This document shows positions 25,447-35,792 of a DNA stretch of 63,840 bases, one piece after another. Under the pieces are notes generated by a model. The model saw nothing but the letters and a program-made list of their open reading frames with translations. It was not told the DNA's origin and did no database searches. A program made the translations under genes and the position numbers. The first letter of the stretch is position 1; every line of letters begins with the position of its first letter. This stretch comes from Szabonella alba (lineage in GTDB: Bacteria > Pseudomonadota > Alphaproteobacteria > Rhodobacterales > Rhodobacteraceae). The stretch is from NCBI RefSeq assembly GCF_016765775.1, contig NZ_JAESVN010000013.1, positions 1-63,840 of the forward strand, given 5' to 3'.

Positions 25447-26073
25447 CTAATCGTCCTCACCGTCACGCTTGATCGGCATCCTGTTGTGCTTGTGATTGGC
25501 GCGCAGAAGCTGGTTCACCATGTCGACGAAGGGGTGCGCCGTATGCCCCTTGCCTTGCTTGGAAGGGCTGACATGCTCGGCCAGAAGATGAAGCGCGCGG
25601 ATCTTGTCGTGCAGCTTGACCTTGGTCTTGCGGATCGGTCGCGATTTCCGGTCCTCTCCGCTGCCCTCGGTTTCGATCACTGTTTCGGTGTTGACCTCGG
25701 CGAGAGCGTCGAGCACATCGTCCGGGGTGTTGGTTAGATTGATCTGGGGTTGTCCGTCTTGGTCAATGGCAACCATCTGCCGGAGCGAAGCAAAGCCGAC
25801 CTTGCCGAGTTCCTTGATCACGCGGTCGATATTGATTTCCGTGCGTTGCACCCGTTCTGCTTTCAGGGCCGCAATTCTTGCCGCGATGTTAGCATTTCTG
25901 AACAGGCGCGCGCCCTGTTGAGCTGCTGTCTTCTTGCTATAGCCTGCCCGGATCGCGGCGGATGTTGCATTCAGGTCGAGCAGGTATTCGAGGCAGAAGG
26001 CTTCCTGCCTTGCGTTCATCAAAGGCTGGCTGCCATTCATCGTGATCTCCACTGCTGACAAGGTTTCGGGCAT
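25447..26073 (-). CDS. Phage terminase small subunit-like protein
   Basis: This 208-residue protein has NARQEAFCLEYLLDLNATSA, AIRAGYSKKTAAQQGARLFR and IAARIAALKAERVQRTEINI, the helix-turn-helix and coil of phage small terminase subunits, which recognise packaging sites on phage DNA. The ATG at 26073 is chosen for AAGGA eight bases upstream. An in-frame ATG at 26091 would overlap the end of the integrase. No large terminase, portal or capsid gene follows, so this is an orphan of a decayed prophage or a phage-satellite component. Confidence 0.78.
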   Translation of the reverse strand: MPETLSAVEITMNGSQPLMNARQEAFCLEYLLDLNATSAAIRAGYSKKTAAQQGARLFRNANIAARIAALKAERVQRTEINIDRVIKELGKVGFASLRQMVAIDQDGQPQINLTNTPDDVLDALAEVNTETVIETEGSGEDRKSRPIRKTKVKLHDKIRALHLLAEHVSPSKQGKGHTAHPFVDMVNQLLRANHKHNRMPIKRDGEDD

Positions 26074-26087
26074 GTCTTTTTTCCTTC

Positions 26088-27723
26088 TCATCCGTCCGGT
26101 CCGGCAGCGCGGTTTTGGGAGGCCCCGGATCGATCCGGCAGCCCTTTAAACGATTGAGATACGGAAACGGGCTTTTCCGGGCGCCATGACACGGCCCGCC
26201 CCGGTTCAGGGCCTGATCCGCCTGTACCACATGAAAAGTTACGCTGGCTCAGGGCCTGACCCTGCGGCGACGTTGCGACTTGGTCCAACGCCGCCCCTTT
26301 CCCTAGGTCCCGCGCTGGCGGCAGCCGTTGAACGGCGCCGAGGCCGGTGTGCGCAGCCTTCATCTGGCGGTCTGCGGCCTGCTGGAGGGATTTCGAGATG
26401 AAGAAGCGGTCACCCCGAAAAACGGTTCCCACGATGAAGCCCTGATCGGAATCATAGATGCCATTCCGCTCGGTCCCCCCGAACGCAACGCCGCACATGG
26501 GCTTTTTCCGGTTATCGGTCAAAACACCCCGAAAGAGGCGCTGCGACGGTTCCGCCTTGCCAAGATAGGCCGCCAGATATCGCCCCCGGCGTTCGGGCCG
26601 GGCATCCGCGACATAGTCCGGGATTGCGGAGATCGCATTTCGACACCAGACCTTGATGGAATTGCGAAAGCCATGCGTGGTCAGCGAAGGCTCGAATGTT
26701 TTCAAAAGCTTCAGGATGGCGTTGGGGCTGATTGGGCCAGTGGTCGAGGGGCTCTCGAACACATATCGCTGCCTGGGGTTCTGCTTCAGGACAAGAAGCA
26801 AGTCCAGAAGGTGCGGCGGGAGCTTCAGCGCATAGGCGCGTCCCGATTTCATCCGCCCTACGGTGGATTTGTCTTTGCGGGCAGGAACCGTCCATATGCC
26901 TGTTTCAAGATCAATGTGCGCCCACTCAGCATTGACGATGACCCCAATCCGATGGGCCGTGCACATTGTCGTCAGAATCGCCATCTTCGCGGTTTCGCTG
27001 GCACTCCTGTCCTGCAACCAAAGCCACAACTCCGGCATACGGCTTGGATCCAGCGTTCCGTGATGCTTCTTCTGTCGCGCCGTCCGCGGAAAGGCGGCAC
27101 GGGGCTGAACCGGGTTGGCATCGATGAACTCCAGATTCACAGCCCGTTCGAAGACTTTGTTCAAATGGCCAAGAGCATGACCGGCGGTGACCGGCTTGTC
27201 TCGAAACAGGTCTGACAGAACTTCGATGGTCTCACGCCGCCGGATGTCATTGATCGGTCGCGCCCCGATTTTTGGCGAGATGTGGTGGTCGTGGATGGCT
27301 TGCGGGCGCCGACGGCTCGGGCCTTCCTGAAGGCCGAATTCCACGGTGGCAAACCAATCGGCTAAAACGTCGTCATAGTTGGGGACCTTGGTTCCCGAAA
27401 CGCCGGAAAGAACTGCCCTCTTGACCACCGCTTCGAGCTCTGTCGCCGTCTCGGCAAGGGCGAAGCCCCGTTGCAGGGCGTCCTTGCCGTAACCTTCCTT
27501 GATCAGGCGCTTGGCCACGATGGCAAATTCGTTGGCCAGCGCGAGTTTGATGTCGGGATAGTCTCCGATCTTGATCCACGTTCCAGACCGAAAGTAGAAG
27601 GCCTTCGTCCCCGACATCCAGCCCCGGACATAGAGCCCGTTTCGCCCCCCCCCCCACGCTCTCGGCTTCGCCGTCCTGGAGAGGTTTCCACTTCCGATTG
27701 GCCAAGTCTGTTGTCAGGGGCAT
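26088..27723 (-). pseudogene. Tyrosine recombinase (P4-like integrase), frame interrupted at an 11-G tract
   Basis: The main frame (26088-27617, 509 codons from ATG 27617) has a P4-type integrase core: RPINDIRRRETIEVLSDLF, then catalytic R223 in TAHRIG, H315 and R318 in TTHGFR, and a candidate nucleophile Y351 in LAAYLG. The expected N-terminus (MPLTTDLANRKWKPLQDGEA, from ATG 27723) lies in another frame. The two frames meet at a run of 11 G (27645-27655). With 10 G they would join as a normal integrase start continuing RNGLYVRGW. About 145 residues after Y351 resemble no integrase and look like read-through into unrelated DNA. It is decayed, phase-variable or affected by a homopolymer sequencing error. 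Confidence 0.7.
27645..27655 (-). repeat. Homopolymer of 11 G (coding strand) in the integrase 5-prime region
   Basis: Eleven consecutive C on the plus strand sit about 23 codons after the upstream integrase ATG. The tract is exactly where the integrase reading frame changes, so its length decides whether a full-length protein is made. Confidence 0.9.
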
Positions 27724-28099
27724 GCAGGGGCTCGTACAGATACACTATGGATACATTTAAAGCATAAGCATGGCTGACACTACATGCGACAGGGGCGGGC
27801 AAAAATCTCGTTATATATATGATAAAGTATGTTTTTCTGGAAGAATCGTCAGGTGATTTCTGGATGCTATCGCTCCCTGTCTCTCCGCCATTTTCCCTTG
27901 GTATAATTGGATATTTTTGGCCTTCCGGCATCTGGCCGCCTAGTGGCCCCCCATTCTTTTTCCGGTTGATCGCGGCGGGTTGCGGCGTGTCGCTACGCTG
28001 AAAGGAGCATCCACCCTGCTGGGGGTATCCGGCTAAGGGCCGGGGGGCTTGATTGGAGGTGGGGCTAGCCGCACAACACCCTGATGCCAAACGGAAAAC
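27724..28099. other. AT-richer gap upstream of the integrase, no gene seen
   Basis: This stretch contains runs such as TTATATATATGATAAAGT (about 27810-27828), unlike the GC-rich surroundings and probably part of the mobile remnant, including the integrase promoter. Open frames across it have no recognisable protein or ribosome-binding site. No duplicated attachment core was found by eye. Confidence 0.5.
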
Positions 28100-28123
28100 G
28101 CGCGGATCCATTGGGATCCGCGC
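28100..28123 (-). terminator. Intrinsic terminator downstream of nrdJ
   Basis: GCGCGGATCC (28100-28109) pairs perfectly with GGATCCGCGC (28114-28123) around a four-base loop. Read on the minus strand, it is followed by GTTTTCCGTTT, a T-rich tail, about 110 bp after the nrdJ stop. Confidence 0.7.
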
Positions 28124-28236
28124 ATCTTCATTCAGTGTCACCTCAGTTGCAGGAATACAGGTCTTGACAGGTCACTTACAAACTTATTGGGAAAACCGGT
28201 CTTCTTAATGCTCCGACAACATCTCCTGTCATCCCC

Positions 28237-31200
28237 TCAGCTACACCCGCTCGTCCCGCCGCAGGTGTTGCATTTCATGCAGGTGCCGTTGCGGACCAGC
28301 GTGTAATTGCCGCATTCGCCGCAAGGATCGCCCTCATAGCCCTGCATCCTGGCCTTGGTGCGCGCATCCAACCCGACGGTGCCCGATGCGATGGCCGTCG
28401 AGGCCACGGCGACGCTGCCCGCGGTCTGCGGCACCAGCGTGTTCAGCACCGCGACCGGGTCCGTCCCGCCCGACAGTGCCGTGGCCCCGATGCCGCCCTG
28501 CAGCACGGTCAGTTCCTGCGGCAGGCGCTTGCGCAGATAGCCGGTCGAGGAGATCTGGCGCAGCACTTCCAGACCGCGAGAGGTCGCCGTGTCCGACAGT
28601 TCCGCGACATTGCGCCGGCCTTCGTCATCGCCGCCGCCCAGATCGTCAAAGCTGGCGCCCTGCGGTTTCACATGTGCAAGGTCGGTGCGGTCCAGATAGC
28701 TGACCGCCAGTTCGCGGAAGATGTAGTCCAGAATCGACGTCGCATTCTTGATGCTGTCATTGCCCTGTACCATGCCCGCCGGTTCGAACTTGGTGAAGGT
28801 GAAGGCCTCGACGAATTCTTCCAGCGGCACGCCATATTGCAGGCCGACCGAGACCGCGATGGCGAAATTGTTCATCATGGCGCGGAAACCCGCACCTTCC
28901 TTGTGCATGTCGATGAAGATCTCGCCAAGGCTGCCATCCTTGTATTCGCCGGTCCGCAGATAGACCTTGTGACCGCCGACAATCGCCTTCTGGGTATAGC
29001 CCTTGCGGCGTTCGGGCAGTTTCTCGCGATGGCTGCGCACGATCTCCTTGATGATCACCTTCTCGACGATCTTTTCGGCCAGAACCACGGCCTTTTCCTG
29101 CGCCGAACCATGGGTCAGGATCTCTTCGGCCTCTTCGTCATCCTCGACAAGGCTGGCCGCCAGCGGCTGGCTCAGCTTCGATCCGTCGCGATAGAGCGCA
29201 TTGGCCTTGATGCCCAGACTGTGGCTCAGCTCATAGGCGGCAAGGGTTTCCTCGATCGTGGCCGAATTCGGCATGTTGATCGTTTTCGAGATTGCGCCCG
29301 AGATGAAGCTCTGCGCCGCCGCCATCATGGTGATGTGGCTTTCGACCGACAGATAGCGCTTGCCGGTCTTGCCGCAGGGATTGGCGCAGTCGAAAACGCT
29401 GTAATGCGCGGGTTTCAGGAAGGGCGCGCCTTCCAGTGTCATGGTGCCGCAGACATGGTCATTGGCCGCGTCGATCTGGGCACGGGTGAATCCCAGATGG
29501 CGCAGCAGATCGAAACCCGGATCGGCCAGTTTCTCGGCCGGGATGCCAAGACTGCCTTTGCAGAACTCCTCGCCCAGCGTCCATTGGTTGAAGACGAAGC
29601 GGATATCGAAGGCCGAGGGCAGGGCGGATTCGATCTTCTCGATCTCACGCGGGCCGAAACCATGGCCGACCAGCGCGGTGTGATTGATGCCGGGGCAGTT
29701 GCCCAGGGATCCGTGACCCACCGCATGGGCGATGATTTCTGCAATCTGCGCCGATCCATAGCCCAGCTTTTCCAGCGCCGCCGGAACCGACTGGTTGATG
29801 ATCTTGAAATAGCCGCCGCCCGCAAGCTTCTTGAATTTCACCAGCGCGAAATCCGGCTCGATCCCGGTCGTGTCGCAATCCATCACCAGCCCGATGGTGC
29901 CCGTCGGTGCAATCACCGTGGTCTGGGCATTGCGGAAGCCATGCGCCTCGCCCAGGGCCAGCGCCTCGTCCCAGGCGGATTTCGCAAGGGAAACAAGCGT
30001 CTGGTCGGGGCAGTTCGCGTGATCCAGCGCAACCGGGGCGACGTTCAGCGCCTCATAGGCACCGCTGCCATGCGCCGCCGCGCGATGGTTGCGGATGACG
30101 CGCAGCATGTGGTCGCGGTTGCGCGCATAGCCTGAAAAGGGCCCCAGTTCCCCGGCCATTTCGGCGCTGGTCGCATAGGAAATGCCGGTCATCACCGCCG
30201 TCAGCGCGCCACAAAGCGCACGGCCCTCGGCGCTGTCATAGCCAAGGCCCATATTCATCAGCAGGCCGCCAATATTGGCATAGCCCAGCCCCAGCGTACG
30301 GAAGTCATAGGACAGCTGCGCGATTTCCTTTGACGGGAACTGCGCCATCATCACCGAGATTTCCAGCGTCACCGTCCAGAGCCGCGTGGCATGTGCATAG
30401 GCGACGGCATCAAAGGCCCCGTCATGGTAGAAGGTCAGCAGGTTCATCGAGGCCAGATTGCAGGCCGTATCATCCAGGAACATATATTCCGAACAGGGGT
30501 TCGACCCCCGGATCGCGCCATCCTCGGGGCAGGTGTGCCAGGAATTGACCGTGTCATGGAACTGGATGCCCGGATCGGCGCAGGCCCAGGCCGCATGGCC
30601 GACCTGATCCCACAACTCACGCGCCTTGACGGTTCTGGCGACCTTGCCATCGGTGCGGCGGATCAGCGCCCAGTCGGCATTGTCCTTCACCGCCTTGAGG
30701 AAGGCATCGGTGACGCGGACGGAATTGTTGGAATTCTGCCCCGAGACCGAGACATAGGCCTCGGAATCCCAATCCACGTCATAGGTCGGAAATTCGATGG
30801 AGCCGAATCCCTGCCGCGCATACTGCAGCACGCGGTTGATATAGGTCTCGGGGATCATCGCCTTCTTGGCGGTGCGGATCGCGGTTTTCAACGCGTCATT
30901 CTTTGTGGCGTCGGTGGCATCGGCCATCGTGCCGTCCCAGCCCCGGATGGCGCCGAAGATATCGTTGAGCCGGACCTCATGGATCTTGGAACCGGCCACA
31001 AGGCTGGCGACCTTCTGTTCCTCGATCACCTTCCAGTTGATGAACTGTTCCACATCGGGGTGATCCATGTCGCAGATCACCATCTTGGCCGCGCGCCGTG
31101 TTGTGCCGCCCGATTTGATCGCGCCTGCCGCGCGGTCGCCGATTTTCAGGAACCCCATCAGCCCCGAGGATTTGCCGCCACCCGACAGCCGTTCGCCTTC

Positions 31201-31920
31201 ACCGCGCAGCGAGGAGAAATTGGTGCCGGTGCCCGATCCGTATTTGAACAGCCGCGCCTCGCGCACCCAAAGATCCATGATGCCGCCGTCACCGACCAGA
31301 TCATCCTTCACCGACTGGATGAAACAGGCATGGGGTTGCGGGTGTTCATAGGCCGAGGCCGATTTCGTCAGCTTACCTGTCTGGTGATCGACATAGAAAT
31401 GGCCCTGACTTGGCCCGTCGATGCCATAAGCCCAATGCAGGCCGGTATTGAACCATTGCGGGCTGTTCGGGGCGGCCATCTGCGCGGCCAGCATATAGCG
31501 CATCTCGTCATAATAGGCGCGGGCATCGGCCTCGGTCGTGAAATAGCCGCCCTTCCAGCCCCAATAGGCCCAGGCCCCGGCCAGACGGTCGAATACCTGC
31601 TTGGCGCTGGTTTCGCCGACGATGCGCTGATCCTCGGGCAGACTGGCCAGCGCCGCCTCATCCGGGACCGAGCGCCACAGGAATTCCGGCATGCCCTTTT
31701 CGCGCACCTTCTTCAGCCGCGCCGGAACGCCCGCCTTGCGGAAATACTTCTGCGCCAGCACGTCCGAGGCGACCTGGCTCCAGCCTTCGGGGATCTCGAC
31801 CGCATCGTTTCGGAACACCACCGTGCCATCCGGATTGCGGATTTCCGAAACCGTCGTCTTGAACTCCAGCGCGCCATAGGCGCCGGTCGCTTCGGTGGTG
31901 AACTTGCGCTCGATCTTCAT
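28237..31920 (-). CDS. nrdJ: Vitamin B12-dependent (class II) ribonucleoside-diphosphate reductase
   Basis: This 1227-residue cytosolic enzyme makes deoxyribonucleotides using adenosylcobalamin, with or without oxygen. Features are [20 protein letters not shown] with the conserved active-site Cys, [33 protein letters not shown], and a C-terminal Cys-rich tail ([19 protein letters not shown]) like the zinc-binding and redox tail of this family. ATG 31920 ([13 protein letters not shown]) is the normal family start; the open frame to 32022 is upstream leader. Length is normal, so no intein is present. A possible NrdR-type operator pair lies upstream and a strong terminator downstream, so it is monocistronic. 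Confidence 0.96.
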   Translation of the reverse strand: MKIERKFTTEATGAYGALEFKTTVSEIRNPDGTVVFRNDAVEIPEGWSQVASDVLAQKYFRKAGVPARLKKVREKGMPEFLWRSVPDEAALASLPEDQRIVGETSAKQVFDRLAGAWAYWGWKGGYFTTEADARAYYDEMRYMLAAQMAAPNSPQWFNTGLHWAYGIDGPSQGHFYVDHQTGKLTKSASAYEHPQPHACFIQSVKDDLVGDGGIMDLWVREARLFKYGSGTGTNFSSLRGEGERLSGGGKSSGLMGFLKIGDRAAGAIKSGGTTRRAAKMVICDMDHPDVEQFINWKVIEEQKVASLVAGSKIHEVRLNDIFGAIRGWDGTMADATDATKNDALKTAIRTAKKAMIPETYINRVLQYARQGFGSIEFPTYDVDWDSEAYVSVSGQNSNNSVRVTDAFLKAVKDNADWALIRRTDGKVARTVKARELWDQVGHAAWACADPGIQFHDTVNSWHTCPEDGAIRGSNPCSEYMFLDDTACNLASMNLLTFYHDGAFDAVAYAHATRLWTVTLEISVMMAQFPSKEIAQLSYDFRTLGLGYANIGGLLMNMGLGYDSAEGRALCGALTAVMTGISYATSAEMAGELGPFSGYARNRDHMLRVIRNHRAAAHGSGAYEALNVAPVALDHANCPDQTLVSLAKSAWDEALALGEAHGFRNAQTTVIAPTGTIGLVMDCDTTGIEPDFALVKFKKLAGGGYFKIINQSVPAALEKLGYGSAQIAEIIAHAVGHGSLGNCPGINHTALVGHGFGPREIEKIESALPSAFDIRFVFNQWTLGEEFCKGSLGIPAEKLADPGFDLLRHLGFTRAQIDAANDHVCGTMTLEGAPFLKPAHYSVFDCANPCGKTGKRYLSVESHITMMAAAQSFISGAISKTINMPNSATIEETLAAYELSHSLGIKANALYRDGSKLSQPLAASLVEDDEEAEEILTHGSAQEKAVVLAEKIVEKVIIKEIVRSHREKLPERRKGYTQKAIVGGHKVYLRTGEYKDGSLGEIFIDMHKEGAGFRAMMNNFAIAVSVGLQYGVPLEEFVEAFTFTKFEPAGMVQGNDSIKNATSILDYIFRELAVSYLDRTDLAHVKPQGASFDDLGGGDDEGRRNVAELSDTATSRGLEVLRQISSTGYLRKRLPQELTVLQGGIGATALSGGTDPVAVLNTLVPQTAGSVAVASTAIASGTVGLDARTKARMQGYEGDPCGECGNYTLVRNGTCMKCNTCGGTSGCS

Positions 31921-32073
31921 CGCTGCCCCGTCTCCAGTTTGGTTGTGGCGGGCTTTGCCCGTCCTTTGTGATCTGCCTGTCAAAACCGCTTCTGTCCCTG
32001 TCCCCCATGGGCAGAGAGGCACAGGTCACCCTGCGCTGGTTTCCGGATTTCAAGACCTGTCAGTATTGCCCGG

Positions 32074-32171
32074 ACACTACATCTGGTGGTTGTCCCGGCG
32101 ACTTGGTCAAACTGTCGTAAACCGCGTGTAGGTTCAACGAAAAATTCATGCCTGAACACCAGATTTAGCGC
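32074..32171. promoter_or_regulatory. Candidate NrdR-type box pair upstream of nrdJ
   Basis: ACACTACATCTGGTGG (32074-32089) matches the NrdR box form ACACWATATMTWGTGT at 13 of 16 positions by eye. AACACCAGATTTAGCG (32155-32170) shares CACCAGAT-K-TAG with its reverse complement. TTGACC on the minus strand at about 32104-32109 could be a -35 element, with the first box near the start point. Spacing between boxes (about 82 bp) is longer than classical, so the pairing is uncertain. Confidence 0.4.
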
Positions 32172-32718
32172 TTGACCCGCGCGGACCTAACTAGGGGTGC
32201 CGGTTCCATCTGCAGGGGTGCGGCTGGGGATGACTCTGTGGACAGGTCTTGAAGTCTTTTCTGAGAAGGCGGCGAAAACCCTGTCTTCGGGCGGATTTGG
32301 AAGGCGTTGCTGCGGATCGGCCTGAATGCCCCGGCGCGGCCCCGCGGCGGCCGGGCGGCCCCGCAGGCGATTCCCCGCCGATGCGCCCGGGCGCGCGGGC
32401 TGTTGCAGGAAGGCTGCACATAAGCGCCTTGGTCACAGGGCGGCGGCCGGGATGATTCCCTGCGCGATTGCCGCAATTTCAGGCAAACCACCGCGCGCCT
32501 TTGCCTTGCCGCCCCCCGATCCTGCCCAGAAGCCCGGCCCCGGCGCGGCAGCGGTCCGATGCCGCGCCACCGTCGCCTGACCCCGGCAAATGCCGGTCGC
32601 AGGGGCCTGTGCTGCGCTTCGCGGTTGAAGCCACGGCCCTTTTGGGACATTTTGCGCGCAATTCCCACGGCACCCAAGGGCGCCCGGCATTCAGAACGCA
32701 AAAAAGCAAGGCAGCCCC
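32172..32718. other. Gap between nrdJ promoter and pyrH, no gene seen
   Basis: Frames on both strands here are Arg/Pro-rich products of very GC-rich DNA with no ribosome-binding site or recognisable domain. A dense GC stretch at about 32330-32400 could form stems. The stretch should hold the promoter of the pyrH cluster, but no clear -35/-10 pair was identified. Confidence 0.5.
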
Positions 32719-33447
32719 ATGACCGACCCTGTCCCACCCGTCGCCTATAACCGCGTGATGCTCAAGATCTCGGGGGAGGCGCTGATGGGGGATCAGGGAT
32801 ACGGTCTGCACCCGCCCACCGTCGCGCGCATCGCCGAAGAGGTGAAATCGGTGCGCGATCTGGGGGTCGAGATCTGCATGGTGATCGGGGGCGGCAACAT
32901 CTTTCGCGGTCTGGCCGGATCCGCGCAGGGGATGGAGCGCACGACCGCCGACTATATGGGGATGCTGGCCACGGTGATGAACGCGCTGGCCATGCAATCG
33001 GCGCTTGAGGCTCTGGGCGTCTTCACCCGGGTCATTTCCGCGATCCCGATGGATCAGGTCTGCGAACCCTATATCCGCCGCCGCGCCGTCCGCCATCTTG
33101 AGAAGAAACGCGTCTGCATCTTCGCTGCAGGCACCGGCAATCCCTATTTCACCACCGATACCGCCGCGACCCTGCGGGCCAATGAAATGGCCTGTGAGGC
33201 CATCTTCAAGGGCACCAAGGTGGATGGGGTTTATGACAAGGATCCCAAGAAACATGCCGATGCCAAACGCTATGACCGCGTCACCTATGACGAGGTGCTG
33301 CAGAAACATCTGGGTGTGATGGATGCCTCGGCCATCGCGCTGGCACGTGACAACAATCTGCCGATCATCGTCTTTTCGCTGGATGAACCCGGCGGCTTTC
33401 GCGGCATCCTTGCGGGGCAGGGCACCTATACCCGCGTGCAGGGCTGA
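32719..33447 (+). CDS. pyrH: Uridylate kinase
   Basis: This 242-residue cytosolic kinase phosphorylates UMP to UDP in pyrimidine nucleotide synthesis. Family motifs are [19 protein letters not shown] (about 10-28), [43 protein letters not shown] and [20 protein letters not shown]. It is first in the conserved pyrH-frr-uppS-cdsA-dxr cluster; rpsB and tsf, which often precede it, are not in the window. Only a weak AAGGCA ribosome-binding site precedes the ATG. Confidence 0.97.
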   Translation: MTDPVPPVAYNRVMLKISGEALMGDQGYGLHPPTVARIAEEVKSVRDLGVEICMVIGGGNIFRGLAGSAQGMERTTADYMGMLATVMNALAMQSALEALGVFTRVISAIPMDQVCEPYIRRRAVRHLEKKRVCIFAAGTGNPYFTTDTAATLRANEMACEAIFKGTKVDGVYDKDPKKHADAKRYDRVTYDEVLQKHLGVMDASAIALARDNNLPIIVFSLDEPGGFRGILAGQGTYTRVQG

Positions 33448-33527
33448 CGCTCCCAACGCTCTTTGATTTGTCCGCCGCCCCGGCTAGAAAGGGCGCAGCG
33501 GGACGCTTGCAGAACGGAAAAGAACCC

Positions 33528-34091
33528 ATGTCCGACGATCTCGATATCGACCTTGACGACCTCGCGCGCCGCATGGATGGCGCCCTTGCCTCGCTGCGGA
33601 CCGAATTCGCATCCTTGCGCACAGGCCGCGCCTCAGGCTCCATGCTGGAACCGGTGATGGTGGATGCCTATGGCACGCTGACGCCGATCAATCAGGTCGG
33701 CACCGTGAATGTGCCCGAGCCCCGGATGGTGACGATCAATGTCTGGGACAAGGGGCTGGTCGGCAAGGTCGAGAAGGCGATCCGCGATTCCGGGCTGGGG
33801 ATCAATCCGCAGCTCAACGGCACGATCATCATGCTGCCCATTCCCGAACTGAATGAGGAACGCCGCCGCGATCTGACCAAGGTCGCCGCGCAATATGCCG
33901 AAAGCGCCCGCGTCTCGATCCGCAATGTGCGCCGGGACGGCATGGACCAGATCAAGAAGGCCAAGACCGCAGGAATGTCAGAAGACGACCAGAAGATGTA
34001 TGCCGATGAGGTGCAGGAGCTGACCGACAAGGCCATCGGCAATGTGGACAAGGCACTGGAGGCCAAGCAGGCCGAGATCATGCAGGTCTGA
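33528..34091 (+). CDS. frr: Ribosome recycling factor
   Basis: This 187-residue RRF splits the post-termination ribosome together with EF-G. It has [20 protein letters not shown] near the N-terminus, [20 protein letters not shown], and the helical [20 protein letters not shown] and [14 protein letters not shown] segments. ATG 33528 ([20 protein letters not shown]) is the family start; the frame open from 33468 is not. It lies 80 bp after pyrH, a standard pairing. Confidence 0.97.
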   Translation: MSDDLDIDLDDLARRMDGALASLRTEFASLRTGRASGSMLEPVMVDAYGTLTPINQVGTVNVPEPRMVTINVWDKGLVGKVEKAIRDSGLGINPQLNGTIIMLPIPELNEERRRDLTKVAAQYAESARVSIRNVRRDGMDQIKKAKTAGMSEDDQKMYADEVQELTDKAIGNVDKALEAKQAEIMQV

Positions 34092-34136
34092 GATCCGGAC
34101 TGCACTGACCCTCCTGATCGCAGGAAAGGCGCCGTA

Positions 34137-34907
34137 ATGGCCAGATCCGACACCAGCCTGCCGAACGGTCCGCAAGCGACCCGTGACGGCGGCATGCCGG
34201 CCCCCCGGGCCGCGCATGTGGCGATTATCATGGATGGCAATGGCCGCTGGGCCACCAATCGCGGCTGGCCGCGTCTCGTCGGGCATCGCAAGGGCGCCGA
34301 GCGGGTGAAAGAGATCGTCCGCGCCGCCCCCGATCTGGGCATCGAATGGCTGACGATCTATGCCTTTTCCACCGAGAACTGGAAACGATCAACCGAAGAG
34401 GTGCTGGGTCTGATGGCGATCTTCGCGCGCTATATCCAGCGCGAGGCCGACCGTCTGGCGGCCGAAGATGTGCGGATGCGCTTCATCGGGGATCGCAGCC
34501 GTCTGGACCCCAAGCTGCAACGCCTGATGGCAGGGATCGAATCGCGCACTGCCGGGTTCAAACGGCTGAACCTGACGGTCGCGATCAACTATGGCGGCCG
34601 GGATGAGATCCTGCGCGCGATGCAGGCGCTGGCGCGGGATACCGCCGAGGGGCGGCTGGACCCGTGCGACATCACCGAGGCCGCCGTGGCGGAGCGCATG
34701 GATACCGCCGGTCTGCCCGATCCCGATCTGGTGATCCGCACCAGCGGTGAGACGCGGACCTCGAATTTCCTGCCCTGGCAGGCGGCCTATGCCGAATATG
34801 AATTCACGCCGACGCTCTGGCCCGATTTCACACCGGCCGAACTGGATGCGATCTTGGCGCGGTTCGGCAATCGGGAGCGTCGTTTCGGCGGCGTGGTGCG
34901 CGCATGA
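34137..34907 (+). CDS. uppS: Undecaprenyl diphosphate synthase (cis-prenyltransferase)
   Basis: This 256-residue enzyme builds C55 undecaprenyl diphosphate, the lipid carrier for peptidoglycan and O-antigen. It shows HVAIIMDGNGRWATNRG (catalytic Asp and diphosphate site, about 22-38), RLVGHRKGAERVKEIV, FSTENWKRSTEEV, and TSGETRTSNFLPWQAAYAEY with FTPTLWPDF near the C-terminus. The stop overlaps the cdsA start. Confidence 0.96.
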   Translation: MARSDTSLPNGPQATRDGGMPAPRAAHVAIIMDGNGRWATNRGWPRLVGHRKGAERVKEIVRAAPDLGIEWLTIYAFSTENWKRSTEEVLGLMAIFARYIQREADRLAAEDVRMRFIGDRSRLDPKLQRLMAGIESRTAGFKRLNLTVAINYGGRDEILRAMQALARDTAEGRLDPCDITEAAVAERMDTAGLPDPDLVIRTSGETRTSNFLPWQAAYAEYEFTPTLWPDFTPAELDAILARFGNRERRFGGVVRA

Positions 34908-35704
34908 CACCATCGGCACCCCGCTGGTCGGATCTGCGCCCGCGCCTGATTTCGGCGATTGTCATGCTGACCGTGGGCGCGGTCGAGATCTGGCTGGGCG
35001 GGCCCAGCTTTACCGTGCTGGTGCTGGTGCTGACGGCGGCGATGCTTTGGGAACTGGCCCGGATGACCGCGCCGTCACACGTGCGCAGCGCGCTGATCAT
35101 GTCGGCCCTCGGGGCCGGGGCGCTGCTGATCGTGCTGCTGTCCCCGCGTGAGACGGCAGGCGCGCTGCTGCTGGTGCCCGCGCTGGCCTTCGCGCTGACG
35201 CAGCGGCGCGACCGCAGACTGTCGGCGGCATGGGCGGCGGCGATCATGTTCGCGGGTTATGGTCTGGTCGTACTGCGCGACAGTGCCGGGGCGGTTGCGA
35301 TCCTCTGGGTCGTGGCGGTGGTCGTGATCTGCGATGTCATGGGCTATTTCGCCGGGCGCACCTTTGGCGGGCCGAAATTCTGGCCTGCGGTCAGCCCCAA
35401 GAAAACATGGTCGGGCACTGTGGCGGGCTGGATCGGTGCTGCAGTCGTCGGTGGCGTTTTCATGGCGCTGGGGCATGCGGAATGGACGATCCTGCTGCTG
35501 TCGCCCTTCATCGCGCTTGCCGGTCAGATGGGCGATATTGCGGAAAGCTGGCTGAAACGCCGCGCAGGCGTGAAGGACAGTTCATCCCTGATCCCCGGTC
35601 ATGGCGGGGTGCTGGACAGATTTGATGCGATGACCGGGGCGATTGCGGCGCTGATGCTGCTGGATCTGCTGCTGACGCTGTCCCTGCCTGCCGTGGCGAA
35701 CTGA
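34904..35704 (+). CDS. cdsA: Phosphatidate cytidylyltransferase
   Basis: This 266-residue inner-membrane enzyme makes CDP-diacylglycerol, the precursor of all phospholipids. It has several hydrophobic helices and the family signature KRRAGVKDSSSLIPGHGGVL followed by DRFDAM near the C-terminus, with SPKKTWSGTVAGW earlier. It overlaps uppS by four bases and precedes dxr after an 87-bp gap. Confidence 0.95.
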   Translation: MTPSAPRWSDLRPRLISAIVMLTVGAVEIWLGGPSFTVLVLVLTAAMLWELARMTAPSHVRSALIMSALGAGALLIVLLSPRETAGALLLVPALAFALTQRRDRRLSAAWAAAIMFAGYGLVVLRDSAGAVAILWVVAVVVICDVMGYFAGRTFGGPKFWPAVSPKKTWSGTVAGWIGAAVVGGVFMALGHAEWTILLLSPFIALAGQMGDIAESWLKRRAGVKDSSSLIPGHGGVLDRFDAMTGAIAALMLLDLLLTLSLPAVAN

Positions 35705-35705
35705 C

Positions 35706-35792
35706 ATGACCGACCCTGCGTTTTCCTTTCGCGGACAGGTCGCGCGGGCCGGTCAGTCGGGCAACTGCCGCCACCCCGGATGGGGCCGCTGA
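35706..35792 (+). CDS. Possible 28-codon leader ORF coupled to dxr
   Basis: An ATG one base after the cdsA stop opens 28 codons (MTDPAFSFRGQVARAG at the start). They end in TGA overlapping the preferred dxr ATG (TGATG). There is no clear Shine-Dalgarno and no recognised protein. It could couple dxr translation to cdsA or be a chance frame. Confidence 0.25.
   Translation: MTDPAFSFRGQVARAGQSGNCRHPGWGR

Noticed and set aside
25094-27723. Phage remnant integrated in the tRNA-Gly gene
   Set aside because: The remnant lies on the 5-prime side of the tRNA, whereas tyrosine integrases usually use the 3-prime end. No repeated tRNA 3-prime sequence was found by eye.
28672-31971. Two long plus-strand open frames opposite nrdJ
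   Set aside because: They are antisense shadows of nrdJ codon bias, with no domain or ribosome-binding site.
31921-32074. Cobalamin riboswitch in front of nrdJ
   Set aside because: The leader is short and lacks the conserved B12-box sequence; no aptamer-like fold was seen.
32172-32718. Arg/Pro-rich ORFs in the gap before pyrH
   Set aside because: They occur on both strands in very GC-rich DNA and lack start signals or domains.
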